Below are positions 8,370 through 15,407 of a DNA stretch of 45,827 nt, piece by piece (position 1 is the first letter of the stretch; every line of letters starts with the position of its first letter). This DNA comes from an uncultured archaeon (lineage in GTDB: Archaea; Nanobdellota; Nanobdellia; Pacearchaeales; GW2011-AR1), in the NCBI GenBank assembly GCA_902385625.1, contig CABMGE010000008.1, forward strand, positions 1 through 45,827. Direction: 5' to 3'. The translations under genes and the position numbers were made by a program. The notes beneath the pieces were generated by a model. It saw only the letters and a list, made by a program, of their open reading frames with translations. It had not been told where the DNA came from and searched no databases.

Positions 8370-9506
8370 ATGGGTTCTGAAACAAAACAAAGGCTTGGAA
8401 TTAAAAACAATATCTCTGTTGTAATGAAAGTTACTGATCTTTGTAATCTTGACTGCAAATACTGCTATGCTGATGCTGGAGATGGCAACAGAAGAATGAA
8501 TAGCGAGACACTTGAGAATAGCATAAGAAAACTTGCATATCTTAATGGAAAATTCTCTGAAGATAACTCTGAAAGTTATTTTATCTGGCATGGAGGAGAG
8601 CCTTTGATTCTTGGAAAGGGATTTTTTGAAGAAATTGTAGGAATTCAAAAAGATCTTGAAAATGAAGGTTATAAGTTTAGAAATGGAGTTCAGACAAATG
8701 GAACTCTTGTTACAGAAGATCTTGCTGATTTTTTCAAAGACTATGGATTTAGTGTTGGACTTAGTCTTGATGGTCCTAAATGCATTAATGATAAGACAAG
8801 GCCTTACAGAGATGGTTCAAGCAGTTATGATGATGTTCTCAGGGCCTCTCAAATACTTAGGTCAAGAGGAATTTTAACAGGGGCAATTGCTGTAATTAAC
8901 CGGAATAATATTCATGATCTTGACAAAGTTTATGAACATTTTAAGGAAATTGGGCTTGCTGTTAAAATTAATCCACTACTGAATTGTGGAAGGGCAAGCA
9001 GAAATCTTTTGGAACTTGAAGTTTCTCCTGAAGAGTGTCTTGAAGCTGAAAAGAAACTCTATGAGGTTTGGGAAAGAGACGAGAGTCCTGTTCCTCTTGA
9101 TTTTTTCCAGAAAGTAATGATTAATATGCTTTCAGGAGGAAAAGTTTCTGAATGTTATATGAATTCATGCCAGAAAAGCTTTATGGCAATTAGTTCAACT
9201 GGAGATGTATATCCTTGCGGACATTTTGTAGGAGAAGATCAGTTTTGCTATGGAAATATTAATAATTCTGATCTTTCTGAAATTTTAGCTCATCCTATAA
9301 GGATGGAATTACTTAAAAGATCTGAAAATATTAGTGAGTGTAAGGGTTGTAATTATGGGGAGTTTTGCCATGGGGGATGCCCTTTTAATGCTTTTAATCT
9401 TGGTGGAGATATTATGAAGCGAGATCCAAACTGCGGATTTTACAAAGGCCTTTTTGATTATTTTTCTGATAAAATAAATTCATACAGGGAGGTAAAAAAT
9501 GGTTGA
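8370..9506 (+). CDS. Radical SAM/SPASM peptide-modifying enzyme
   Basis: This 378-residue enzyme has the radical SAM cluster motif C25-x3-C29-x2-C32 (CNLDCKYC) and HGGEP further on. A complete C-terminal SPASM domain follows: a Cys pair around CQKSFMAISSTGDVYPC, then CKGCNYGEFCHGGC (Cx2Cx5Cx3C) and a final DPNC. This is the pattern of anaerobic sulfatase-maturating enzymes and RiPP maturases with two auxiliary 4Fe-4S clusters. No sulfatase is nearby; the gene overlaps a 56-codon peptide gene instead, which favours peptide modification. I chose ATG 8370 over the TTG at 8358 because GGAG at 8359-8362 is well spaced from it. A family-level name cannot be given safely. Confidence 0.88.
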   Translation: MGSETKQRLGIKNNISVVMKVTDLCNLDCKYCYADAGDGNRRMNSETLENSIRKLAYLNGKFSEDNSESYFIWHGGEPLILGKGFFEEIVGIQKDLENEGYKFRNGVQTNGTLVTEDLADFFKDYGFSVGLSLDGPKCINDKTRPYRDGSSSYDDVLRASQILRSRGILTGAIAVINRNNIHDLDKVYEHFKEIGLAVKINPLLNCGRASRNLLELEVSPEECLEAEKKLYEVWERDESPVPLDFFQKVMINMLSGGKVSECYMNSCQKSFMAISSTGDVYPCGHFVGEDQFCYGNINNSDLSEILAHPIRMELLKRSENISECKGCNYGEFCHGGCPFNAFNLGGDIMKRDPNCGFYKGLFDYFSDKINSYREVKNG

Positions 9507-9669
9507 ACTTTTAGAAAGGGAAGTTGGTTATGAAAGCAAAAAGCCTGAATTCTTGGAGAGCCTTAGAAATCCAATAATTAGGGAAATGCTTGGAAGAGAT
9601 TATTCCCGAGAGGCAATGAGCCACAATGACCACTGGAACCAATATTCAGATTGCTTTTTAGTTAGCTAA
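9499..9669 (+). CDS. 56-residue candidate RiPP precursor peptide
   Basis: This short ORF overlaps the end of the radical SAM gene by 8 nt. It is preceded by a textbook ribosome binding site, GGGAGGT at 9487-9493, 5 nt before the ATG, one of the strongest in the window. Its stop TAA shares one base with the ATG of the peptidase gene (TAATG). The N-terminal two thirds are charged and helical (leader-like: MVELLEREVGYES), and the C-terminus NDHWNQYSDCFLVS is rich in His, Trp, Tyr, Asn and Cys, a plausible modified core. There is no double-Gly leader motif. The precursor role is inferred from size, context and composition. Confidence 0.7.
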   Translation: MVELLEREVGYESKKPEFLESLRNPIIREMLGRDYSREAMSHNDHWNQYSDCFLVS

Positions 9670-10316
9670 TGAATTTTTATGCTAACCCCGGGCATTTTTG
9701 CGCAGAAAGTGTATTTCAGTCTGCTGTAAATTATTATTTTTCAGGAAAAGAAATGAGGACTCTTGAAGCTCGAAAGCTTTTTGGAAACAAAAACAAGAGA
9801 ACTCATGTCTATCCAGTACAGATTGCAAATGCACTATCTGATTTGGGGCTTTCTGTTTCTTATTTTTCTTGTTTTGATTTGGAAGGATTTTTAAAAATGA
9901 ACCGGGAGGAGAAAATAGAAGAATATAAGAAATTCTATGGAGATTTTTCTGAAAAAATAGTTTCTCATACTGAGTTTGATTCTCTTGATGAAAATATTTC
10001 AAGAATTATCTCTCGAGGTTATGAGAAAAGAGAACTTGATTTTTCAGATATTGAAAACTATTTTCAAAATAGTTCTGTAATTTGTCTTCTTAATAATGAT
10101 TTGTTTTATCTTCGGGAAAACCAGTATACTGGGCATTATGCAGTTATCACTGATATTTCAGGGGATTATGTGAAATATCATGAAGTAGGTCCTGCAAGTC
10201 CAGAGCCTGATAAAAAAGTTTCCAAGAAAAGATTTAGCCATGCCTGGAATAAAATGTGTTTTTTCGACGAGGATACAATTGTTATAGGAGGAAAGAGAAA
10301 TGGAATCTCAAAATAA
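9669..10316 (+). CDS. C39-like (papain-fold) cysteine peptidase
   Basis: The protein has 215 residues. The catalytic Cys would be C11 in GHFCAES, at the start of a helix, and the catalytic His H156 in GHYAVITDISGDYVKYH, matching the HWVVV(T/I)-type strand of C39-like peptidases. There is no signal peptide, membrane segment or ABC transporter domain, so this is a stand-alone cytoplasmic enzyme. It is translationally coupled to the peptide gene by the overlapping stop-start TAATG. The natural reading is that it trims the leader or otherwise matures the modified peptide. A transglutaminase-like or non-proteolytic role within the same fold cannot be excluded. Confidence 0.65.
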   Translation: MNFYANPGHFCAESVFQSAVNYYFSGKEMRTLEARKLFGNKNKRTHVYPVQIANALSDLGLSVSYFSCFDLEGFLKMNREEKIEEYKKFYGDFSEKIVSHTEFDSLDENISRIISRGYEKRELDFSDIENYFQNSSVICLLNNDLFYLRENQYTGHYAVITDISGDYVKYHEVGPASPEPDKKVSKKRFSHAWNKMCFFDEDTIVIGGKRNGISK

Positions 10317-10581
10317 ATTTAGTAAAATTAAAACAATGATGGATATTCTTGATGAAAACAATCATTCTTTTAACAGCCTTCATGAGAAAGTATTTTTATG
10401 CCGACGGTATGATCGCAAGTATAAAGTAATTGGGACAATTATTGAAATAACTCGCTTCCATGAAAAGGAGTCTCTTGACTTTCAAGAATATTATATTGCA
10501 ATGGAGCCCTTGAATAATTGCAACAAAAGATGTGTTGAAAAATTAATAAGGCATTTGTACGATGAATATGTAAGAGGATAA
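10300..10581 (+). CDS. Small protein of unknown function, last in the peptide operon
   Basis: I do not recognise this 93-residue protein. It overlaps the 3' end of the peptidase gene by 17 nt and has its own GGAGG ribosome binding site at 10287-10291, so it is part of the operon. Residues 28-70 look beta-rich (KVFLCRRYDRKYKVIGTIIEITRF), and the C-terminal helix contains two Cys (NNCNKRCVEKLIRHLYDEYV). Size and fold would allow a peptide-binding or immunity-like role, which is speculative. Confidence 0.6.
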   Translation: MESQNKFSKIKTMMDILDENNHSFNSLHEKVFLCRRYDRKYKVIGTIIEITRFHEKESLDFQEYYIAMEPLNNCNKRCVEKLIRHLYDEYVRG

Positions 10582-10703
10582 ATAGATTTCTTAAGAGAGG
10601 TTTATAGTCTAATGTACTGAATTATCGTATGTAAAAATAATTTAGGTGAGTGGGGAAGAGAAAAATTAAATCAGATTGTATAACATTTAACTTATAAAAA
10701 TCA

Positions 10704-10755
10704 CTTATTTTTATTTATCCCTCTCAATAATTAGGAGGGAGTAAAGAAAAATAAG
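10704..10755 (+). repeat. CTTATTTTT-type long hairpin (copy 1)
   Basis: The outer arms CTTATTTTT/AAAAATAAG enclose an inner stem TCCCTC/GAGGGA. Close relatives lie at 12210-12257 and 34692-34743. It is 122 bp past the end of the peptide operon and could be its terminator or a separate structured RNA. Confidence 0.5.
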
Positions 10756-10810
10756 ATGATAATTGTTGATAAAAAGTTTTAATTAATTTTCACGATGATA
10801 ATTCTTATTT

Positions 10811-10915
10811 GTTTTTGTCTTAAGTGAATTAATTCAAAAACAATTTTAAGCAAGATTTACTCTTGATTAAAATTGCTAACTATCTGCTTAAGACTAAGGC
10901 CATGCCGGCAGGCAT
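10811..10915 (-). repeat. Multi-hairpin dispersed element (copy C)
   Basis: The element consists of a plus-orientation hairpin with a GTGAA loop (10811-10841), a minus-orientation GTAAA hairpin with inner stem CAAGA/TCTTG (10842-10874), the GCTAAC...CTAAG-framed module (10875-10900) and a GC-rich hairpin ATGCC-GGCA-GGCAT (10902-10915). The module order is as at 6738-6915 and 43604-43715, although the terminal hairpin sequence is unrelated. A further hairpin GTTGTAT/ATACAAC follows at 10928-10946. Confidence 0.6.
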
Positions 10916-11006
10916 TATTTCATAAATGTTGTATTTTTTATACAACAATAATTTATAATCAAGGTTAGTTTTATGTACTTGAAAAGTTAACGTCGCTAAC
11001 ACACGT

Positions 11007-11070
11007 GAAAAATCTTTTAAGGATTTTTCCCGGTTATCCCCAAACCAACTAAAAATATGAAAAGGTTTGG
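11007..11070. other. Two inverted repeats upstream of the YG-protein gene
   Basis: GAAAAATC/GATTTTTC (11007-11029) and CCAAACC/GGTTTGG (11040-11070) form two adjacent potential hairpins in an otherwise gene-free stretch (10582-11150). They lie before the TATA-like ATTTATATACA at about 11102-11112, so they are outside the expected transcript of the next gene and may belong to a small RNA or a terminator. Confidence 0.35.
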
Positions 11071-11150
11071 AGATCTTTCACTACTTATTTATGATTAATC
11101 GAATTTATATACAAGTGGTTTACATTATTTTACTAAAAGAGTGTGATAGA

Positions 11151-12086
11151 ATGAAAAAAGAGAGGAGAGTATCGAAGATAATAGCAGCAGGAATTTCTGT
11201 TTTAGTATTAATATTATTAATTTTATCTGGCCCTGCACAAGCATATGTGATTAATCTTGTTGCAACTAATAATAATGTTTTTGTTGGAGGAATTGTTAAA
11301 TTCAATGCTTCTGTTAAAGTTGAAAGCCATGAACTCATAGATATTGATTATTTAATCTTAAAATTAAAAAGTTCTAATCCTGTAACTGAAGTGGATTGCA
11401 AGTTTTATCCAAATGGCACTATTATCTCAGGTTGTACTGGAATAAGTATTGCTCAGATATCTTCTGCTCCATATGGTTATGGATACAACTATGGATATAG
11501 TTACGGTTATGGCTATGGATACAAAGCAGGAACTCTTTCCTATAATATAACTCTTGATACAACTACTTATGCTCCTGCAATTTACAAGACTTCACTTTCA
11601 TTTATCGTCGGAGAAAATACTTTTGAAAATGCTGGAAATAATATTGTTATAAGTAAACCTTTAGATCATCATGGAAAAGGAATAAAAGACAATTGCAATC
11701 TTGTAACTGGCGAATCTATAATGGATAAGAACATAAGAGGAAAATTAGGCAATGTTTTTGTTAATGGAAGTATTTTTGATAGTAAAAATGATAAATTCAG
11801 TCTTTCTATTCGTTCAAGAGGAGCTACTCTTGGAGAAGGTTATCTTACTGCTCAAATGAAAAGACAAAGACTTGACTTTAAGTTCAAGGTTAAATCTGTA
11901 GATGATAATATTAACAAAGCATACATTAGTGTAAGTGGTTCTTACAGGCTTGGGCTAAAAAAAGCAGTTCCTTTGAATACAACTATAATACTTGACAAAG
12001 AAACAGGAATGGCAAGCTTTGATTCTCCAAATCTAAGTTTAAGTGATATGAAAGTTATATTTAATGGAAAAGACTGTTCTTGGTAA
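11151..12086 (+). CDS. Secreted YG-repeat protein, paralogue 1
   Basis: This 311-residue secreted protein starts with a Sec signal peptide ending in LILSGPAQA (about residues 1-27). Next comes an Ig-like beta domain with the signature C83-x11-C95 (CKFYPNGTIISGCTGI), a low-complexity Tyr-Gly segment at about residues 107-125 (alternating YG with a few N/S), a second beta segment, and a C-terminal domain (about 190-311) shared with the paralogue at 33426-34301. I chose ATG 11151 because GTGAT lies just before it and it gives a normal signal peptide; upstream in-frame starts do not. The function is unknown; a cell-surface or matrix role is likely from secretion and the Tyr-Gly segment. Confidence 0.75.
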   Translation: MKKERRVSKIIAAGISVLVLILLILSGPAQAYVINLVATNNNVFVGGIVKFNASVKVESHELIDIDYLILKLKSSNPVTEVDCKFYPNGTIISGCTGISIAQISSAPYGYGYNYGYSYGYGYGYKAGTLSYNITLDTTTYAPAIYKTSLSFIVGENTFENAGNNIVISKPLDHHGKGIKDNCNLVTGESIMDKNIRGKLGNVFVNGSIFDSKNDKFSLSIRSRGATLGEGYLTAQMKRQRLDFKFKVKSVDDNINKAYISVSGSYRLGLKKAVPLNTTIILDKETGMASFDSPNLSLSDMKVIFNGKDCSW

Positions 12087-12095
12087 GAATTTTAG

Positions 12096-12129
12096 TTAAA
12101 TTTAGGAGATTTCATCAACCTAAATTTAA
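12096..12129 (+). terminator. Hairpin after YG-protein gene
   Basis: Perfect 11-bp arms TTAAATTTAGG/CCTAAATTTAA separated by 12 nt begin 9 nt after the stop codon. The position fits a 3' processing or termination signal. Confidence 0.45.
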
Positions 12130-12209
12130 AATATAAGAATTAGTTGCATTTTAACGAAAAGTTTGGGTAAGTTGTAGTTATATAATGAGGTTAAACTTCT
12201 AAATAATCC

Positions 12210-12257
12210 CTTATTTTTATTACTTGTCCTCAATTTTATAGGGGAGTAATAAAAATG
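12210..12257 (+). repeat. CTTATTTTT-type long hairpin (copy 2)
   Basis: A perfect 12-bp arm pair ATTTTTATTACT/AGTAATAAAAAT encloses a CCTC/GGGG inner stem. It is related to the hairpins at 10704-10755 and 34692-34743 in sequence and in layout. Confidence 0.5.
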
Positions 12258-12337
12258 ATCTGTGCTGTTAACAAAAACGAATATTTTGTATTTTTTTAAC
12301 TACATGAGTTTTTATATTACTGTTGCCTTACTATATC

Positions 12338-12390
12338 TCACCAATCGTCCAGGTCCTCCACTTCGGTGTTTGGATCTCCCTGATTGGTGA
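12338..12390. ncRNA. Candidate structured RNA with UUCG loop
   Basis: The region consists of three stacked stems: outer TCACCAATC/GATTGGTGA (9 bp, 12338-12346 with 12382-12390), middle AGGTCC/GGATCT (6 bp with one G-U, 12351-12356 with 12372-12377) and an apical CAC-TTCG-GTG, that is a C(UUCG)G tetraloop. Symmetric 4-nt internal loops separate the first two. It is markedly richer in G and C than the surrounding DNA, as expected of structured RNA in an AT-rich genome. The G-U pair and the UUCG loop favour plus-strand transcription. It is too short for a tRNA and has no clear C/D or ANA boxes. The rest of 12087-12646 holds only the hairpins listed here. Confidence 0.4.
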
Positions 12391-12432
12391 ACTTTATATT
12401 TAATCTCGCATAAGCTCGATTATAGATTATAG

Positions 12433-12465
12433 TTGTTTTATCAAGAGTAAATCTTGTTAAAACAA
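12433..12465 (+). repeat. GTAAA-loop hairpin
   Basis: Outer arms TTGTTTTA/TAAAACAA, inner stem CAAGA/TCTTG and loop GTAAA. The inner stem equals that of the minus-oriented hairpin at 10842-10874. Confidence 0.6.
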
Positions 12466-12646
12466 TCGACTTTAAAGAAAATGGCAAGACCAGGTTATAT
12501 TTCTGCGGGTAAAAGTTAAAATTACAATAATTAAGGTGTTTGCCAGGGGAAGAAAGTGGTTATTTTCGGGTAAACGATTAGATTTTCATCAATCAGTAGA
12601 TAAAATCAATAGAAATTATTAAATAATCGATTGTTTTACTATTTTT

Positions 12647-13087
12647 ATGGCATCTGTACAAAGTTTAGATGATGTTCTTGATGTTGAAAAATTAATTCAT
12701 ATAGCAAACGGGGATCTAAAAGAAACAAGAGGTCATTGGTATACTCTTGGATTTAAAGTTGATCATTATTATAGCTTGGATGAACAACTTAATGCAATAA
12801 TGCAGTTAGGTTTATCAAAAAGTTCAACTGCTCTGGATTATTTAAGAAATTTGAATTTAGAGGAAAAGAGAGAGAATGGATATTATACTGATGGCGATAT
12901 AAATTGGGGTGATCCTTGTTATGATGAGGTTTATCCAAACGCAAAAGGATATTTGAGAGAGGTTTTGGACTCTAAAATAAGGGGAGATAGTTATGGTTGT
13001 GGTAAATATAATAATTCTTCAAGAATGATTGAAGCTCGTGAGATTTTAAGTAAGGCTTTATCTCAGTTAGAAGAGTCAATTAAATAA
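12647..13087 (+). CDS. Protein of unknown function
   Basis: This 146-residue soluble protein is acidic and mostly helical. It has a Tyr/Gly/Asp-rich central part (YYTDGDINWGDPCYDEVYP) and a C-terminal helix. I do not recognise the family. TTAAATAA at 12618-12625 lies about 26 bp before the ATG, consistent with a leaderless transcript. It stands alone between non-coding elements and converges on the BRO-N-like gene. Confidence 0.55.
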   Translation: MASVQSLDDVLDVEKLIHIANGDLKETRGHWYTLGFKVDHYYSLDEQLNAIMQLGLSKSSTALDYLRNLNLEEKRENGYYTDGDINWGDPCYDEVYPNAKGYLREVLDSKIRGDSYGCGKYNNSSRMIEAREILSKALSQLEESIK

Positions 13088-13195
13088 TAGATTTCTTTTT
13101 AAAAAAGGCTTATTTTTGGTAGATACCCTAAATTAATGTATACCTACAGGTCTATAAATATTTCTGTTTTTATACAAATGTAGGGGTAAGTAAAT

Positions 13196-13217
13196 GCTTA
13201 TTTATTTGAAAATAAGC
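13196..13217. terminator. Hairpin between convergent genes
   Basis: GCTTATTT/AAATAAGC with a short loop lies between the ends of the 12647-13087 and 13252-14148 genes. It can serve either gene as a terminator. Confidence 0.35.
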
Positions 13218-13251
13218 TTTAATTAATCTGTTAAGATAATATTCTTATAAT

Positions 13252-14148
13252 TTAACTGATAAAATCTTTTGTATCTGGATTATCAAGTAGTCTTTTTTTC
13301 TTTTTCTTCAATTTTTGAGGAATATTCAAAAAGTTATCTTCTGATACTATGCTTTCTCCGGTTTTTAATTCAAGTTCTTTTCTTGCATTACCTGCAACTT
13401 CTCCGCCTTGTTTTGCTGCAATTTTGTTTTCTTTTAATCCTTGAACATCTTTTGTCTTTGCAATTCTTGTTGTTGCTGCTTCTCCAAGCATAGTAAATAT
13501 TAGTTCTAGGTCATCCATATGATCCCTTAAGTTTTCTTTTTTTAATCCTTTAAACTTTTTGTATTCTTCAACCGTTTTTCCAAATGTCGCCTGGCTTATT
13601 TCGTTTGTTAGTATTGCAAATTCTAACTCTTCTTTTACACCTCTATTTTTCCATTCATCAGTTAATTCTTGCCTTATTGCTATCCCTCTTAATCTTTTCT
13701 CGATCCAGTCTTTTGAATAACCTTTTTGTTCATATAATATTTTCATTCTCTCCTGGGCAAGTTCAGGATTTTCTATTTCTTGAATTCTTTCATAACCTAT
13801 TTTTGCAAGCCATCTTTTGAAAGGTTCTGCTTTTTTTGAAGGAATTGACTGGATTATCCTGAAAATTCCTTCTGTATCTGCAACGTCAGTTTCATATTCT
13901 TTACCATCACCTGATTTTAACTTCAGTTGTCGACAAAATGTCGACAACTCAATTCCACTTGATTCTTGCTCTCTTTGTTTAAGTCTATACCAATAATCTC
14001 TTGGTTTATCACTTTCAGTCAAAACGCCTATGATATCTACAACTGAAAAAAACCATTTATCATTAACAAACTTTCTTCTTATTGCTTTTCCATTAAAAAT
14101 CGCAATATGAGTTTCACCTTCTTTATCTTCTCTTTTTTCTTCTGTCAT
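13252..14148 (-). CDS. BRO-N/DinD-like protein
   Basis: The protein has 298 residues. About residues 12-110 form a BRO-N domain (WFFSVVDIIGVLTESDKPRD, then ELSTFCRQLKL and DVADTEGIFRIIQSIPS), the DNA-binding module of phage and viral antirepressors. The C-terminal part (ELIFTMLGEAATTRI, then AKQGGEVAGNARKELE and SEDNFL) matches the DinD (DNA-damage-inducible protein D) tail. Such proteins are widespread in bacterial and archaeal accessory regions. A TATA-like TTTTAAAC about 26 bp before the start suggests a leaderless transcript. The role is probably regulatory or stress related; a prophage remnant is not supported because no other phage genes are present. Confidence 0.8.
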   Translation of the reverse strand: MTEEKREDKEGETHIAIFNGKAIRRKFVNDKWFFSVVDIIGVLTESDKPRDYWYRLKQREQESSGIELSTFCRQLKLKSGDGKEYETDVADTEGIFRIIQSIPSKKAEPFKRWLAKIGYERIQEIENPELAQERMKILYEQKGYSKDWIEKRLRGIAIRQELTDEWKNRGVKEELEFAILTNEISQATFGKTVEEYKKFKGLKKENLRDHMDDLELIFTMLGEAATTRIAKTKDVQGLKENKIAAKQGGEVAGNARKELELKTGESIVSEDNFLNIPQKLKKKKKRLLDNPDTKDFIS

Positions 14149-14223
14149 TATTTATTTAAGAGATATTAGTTTAAAATTATTGCTGTTATTCATGAGAAGC
14201 AGTAAAGTCTGTTAAATGAACCT

Positions 14224-14256
14224 GAAAATAAAGCGCCTTATGGCAGCTTTATTTTC
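14224..14256. other. Strong 14-bp hairpin in divergent intergenic region
   Basis: GAAAATAAAGC-GCC, loop TTAT, then GGC-A-GCTTTATTTTC: 14 base pairs with a single bulged A. It lies 76 bp upstream of the BRO-N-like gene and 179 bp before the DUF4258-like gene. It could be a terminator for a short transcript, a small RNA or a regulator site. Confidence 0.4.
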
Positions 14257-14347
14257 TTTCTTACAGGAATTAGTGTTAATTATTCTTTAAGTTATGGGTA
14301 GGGGTTTTAGTTAGAATTATTAAATTTAGGGGTTGAAAGTTATTAGT

Positions 14348-14364
14348 TAGGTAAAAATTGACTA
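14348..14364. repeat. 17-bp inverted repeat, left copy
   Basis: TAGGTAAAAATTGACTA. Its exact reverse complement is at 15295-15311, so the pair brackets the convergent DUF4258-like/DUF2283 genes, one copy upstream of each start. Confidence 0.6.
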
Positions 14365-14434
14365 AAATTTAAGGAAAACTTTGAAAAATAAATCTTTTAG
14401 TAAGATATTTATATTCTTTATATCCTACTAAATA

Positions 14435-14818
14435 ATGCCTGATGATGCGATCATAGAGGTTTATGAAAAAGAGGAAGATATTTCAAAGATAGTTTCAAAT
14501 ATTGAAAGATTTTCATTTGATGATTTAATTAAAACTAATCATTTTTATTATTCTTTAGATGAAAAAGGGACTGATATTAATGTTCTTAGAGACGGGTTTA
14601 GAGAATTTTCTAGAATTAAATTAATTAATAAGAGAAAGCATAGAAATGGAAAAATAAGCTATGATTTTTATTATTAGCTTGAAGATAGCACCTATTTATT
14701 ATATTCCATTGCACTTGAAAAGAAGCCGATTCTTTTAAACGCTTTTTTAGTAAGTAGAAATTTTAGGGATTTTAAGAAAAATTTATTAAAAGCTTATAAG
14801 GATAAACTTATTGGTTAA
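14435..14818 (+). pseudogene. DUF4258-like gene with in-frame TAG stop
   Basis: The reading frame opens at 14435 (TATA-like TTTATATTC at 14408-14416; leaderless) and meets TAG at 14675-14677 after 80 codons. In the same frame it continues for 46 sense codons to TAA at 14816-14818. The continuation (STYLLYSIALEKKPILL and KKNLLKAYKDKLIG) is protein-like and reads as the natural C-terminus of a DUF4258/RelE-like fold (N-terminal part: LIKTNHFYYSLDEKGTD). The full length would be 127 residues. This is either a nonsense mutation or readthrough; the 80-residue product lacks the last strands. The 3' end overlaps that of the DUF2283 gene by 11 bp. Confidence 0.6.
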
Positions 14819-15146
14819 TCAAGGGCATTACAAGAGGTATATTTTTTGTTACTTCTACATTTCCCTGCAGAAATCCTATTTTTAACACTGAAAATATTGC
14901 TTCTTTTTTTACATTAATGATAAACTCTACTGAACTTAATGTTTCTGCTATTTTAGAGTCAAGATTACAAGACTCTAAAAATGATGAAAATTCTCTTATT
15001 TCTATCCCTACAATTTTACCTTTTCCAGTAAGGCTGAAAATTATATCTCCTACTTCGAAATTCTTTCTAACGATTTCATTTTCTTGTCTATTTATGATTA
15101 TTAAACTATCACTATAACTGTCATAAGAAAAGTTCTTATTTTCCAT
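14808..15146 (-). CDS. DUF2283 family protein
   Basis: This 112-residue protein starts YDSYSDSLIIINR and has KGKIVGIEIREFSSFL near residues 43-58, the hallmark of the DUF2283 family (a Y-D-x-x-x-D-x-L start and a G-x-I-V-G-I-E-I core). DUF2283 genes are frequently found next to DUF4258 genes, and a toxin-antitoxin-like relation has been suspected; here the two are convergent and overlap tail to tail by 11 bp. A TATA box TTAATATATAA (15164-15173) lies about 23 bp from the ATG, so the transcript is probably leaderless. Confidence 0.72.
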   Translation of the reverse strand: MENKNFSYDSYSDSLIIINRQENEIVRKNFEVGDIIFSLTGKGKIVGIEIREFSSFLESCNLDSKIAETLSSVEFIINVKKEAIFSVLKIGFLQGNVEVTKNIPLVMPLINQ

Positions 15147-15294
15147 TTTAATTATAAAGTATCTTAATATATAAGTTTTGTGATTACTTCATATTAATCT
15201 TAAGTTTCACTACTTTTGATATTTATTCGCCTAGCCAAATAAATATCTTTTATACTAAGTTAGTTCTATTTTTAGGTAATTTAGGGGGTTTGAA

Positions 15295-15311
15295 TAGTCA
15301 ATTTTTACCTA
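15295..15311. repeat. 17-bp inverted repeat, right copy
   Basis: TAGTCAATTTTTACCTA, the exact reverse complement of 14348-14364. Next to both copies is a near-identical direct motif, ATTTAGGGG(G)TT(T)GAA. An imperfect hairpin GATATTTATT/AATAAATATC is also present at about 15219-15248. Confidence 0.6.
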
Positions 15312-15370
15312 AAATCAGGCGTTTTTCTGTTAAAAACTAGTATTTTATTCATCACCTGTTTAGAGTAACA

Positions 15371-15407
15371 TTTATAAATAGTTTATTGTGATTTATACTA
15401 AATAATG
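15371..15407 (+). promoter_or_regulatory. Leaderless promoter of the surface-glycan locus
   Basis: TATA-like TTTATAAATA (15371-15380) is about 30 bp before ATG 15405. The bases before the start (ACTAAATA-ATG) are the same as before the ATG at 14435. The Shine-Dalgarno-like GGGGTGAT lies after the ATG, which argues for leaderless initiation. Confidence 0.45.

Noticed and set aside
9499..9669. Double-glycine leader peptide of bacteriocin type
   Set aside because: No GG or GA pair precedes a plausible core, and no ABC transporter with a C39 domain is present.
12338..12390. tRNA gene
   Set aside because: Only 53 nt, with no cloverleaf, anticodon arm or TPsiC motif; the fold is a single stacked hairpin.
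13269..13820. Plus-strand Leu-rich ORFs opposite the BRO-N-like gene
   Set aside because: They are antisense shadows of Lys/Glu-rich codons; the minus-strand protein has clear family motifs.
14675..14677. Genome-wide reassignment of TAG
   Set aside because: The gene at 27954-28664 ends at TAG, and readthrough there gives only seven further codons; other genes use TAA or TGA. A local event is more likely.
13252..15146. Prophage
   Set aside because: Only a BRO-N-like gene and a toxin-like pair are present; no integrase, capsid, terminase or att sites are visible.
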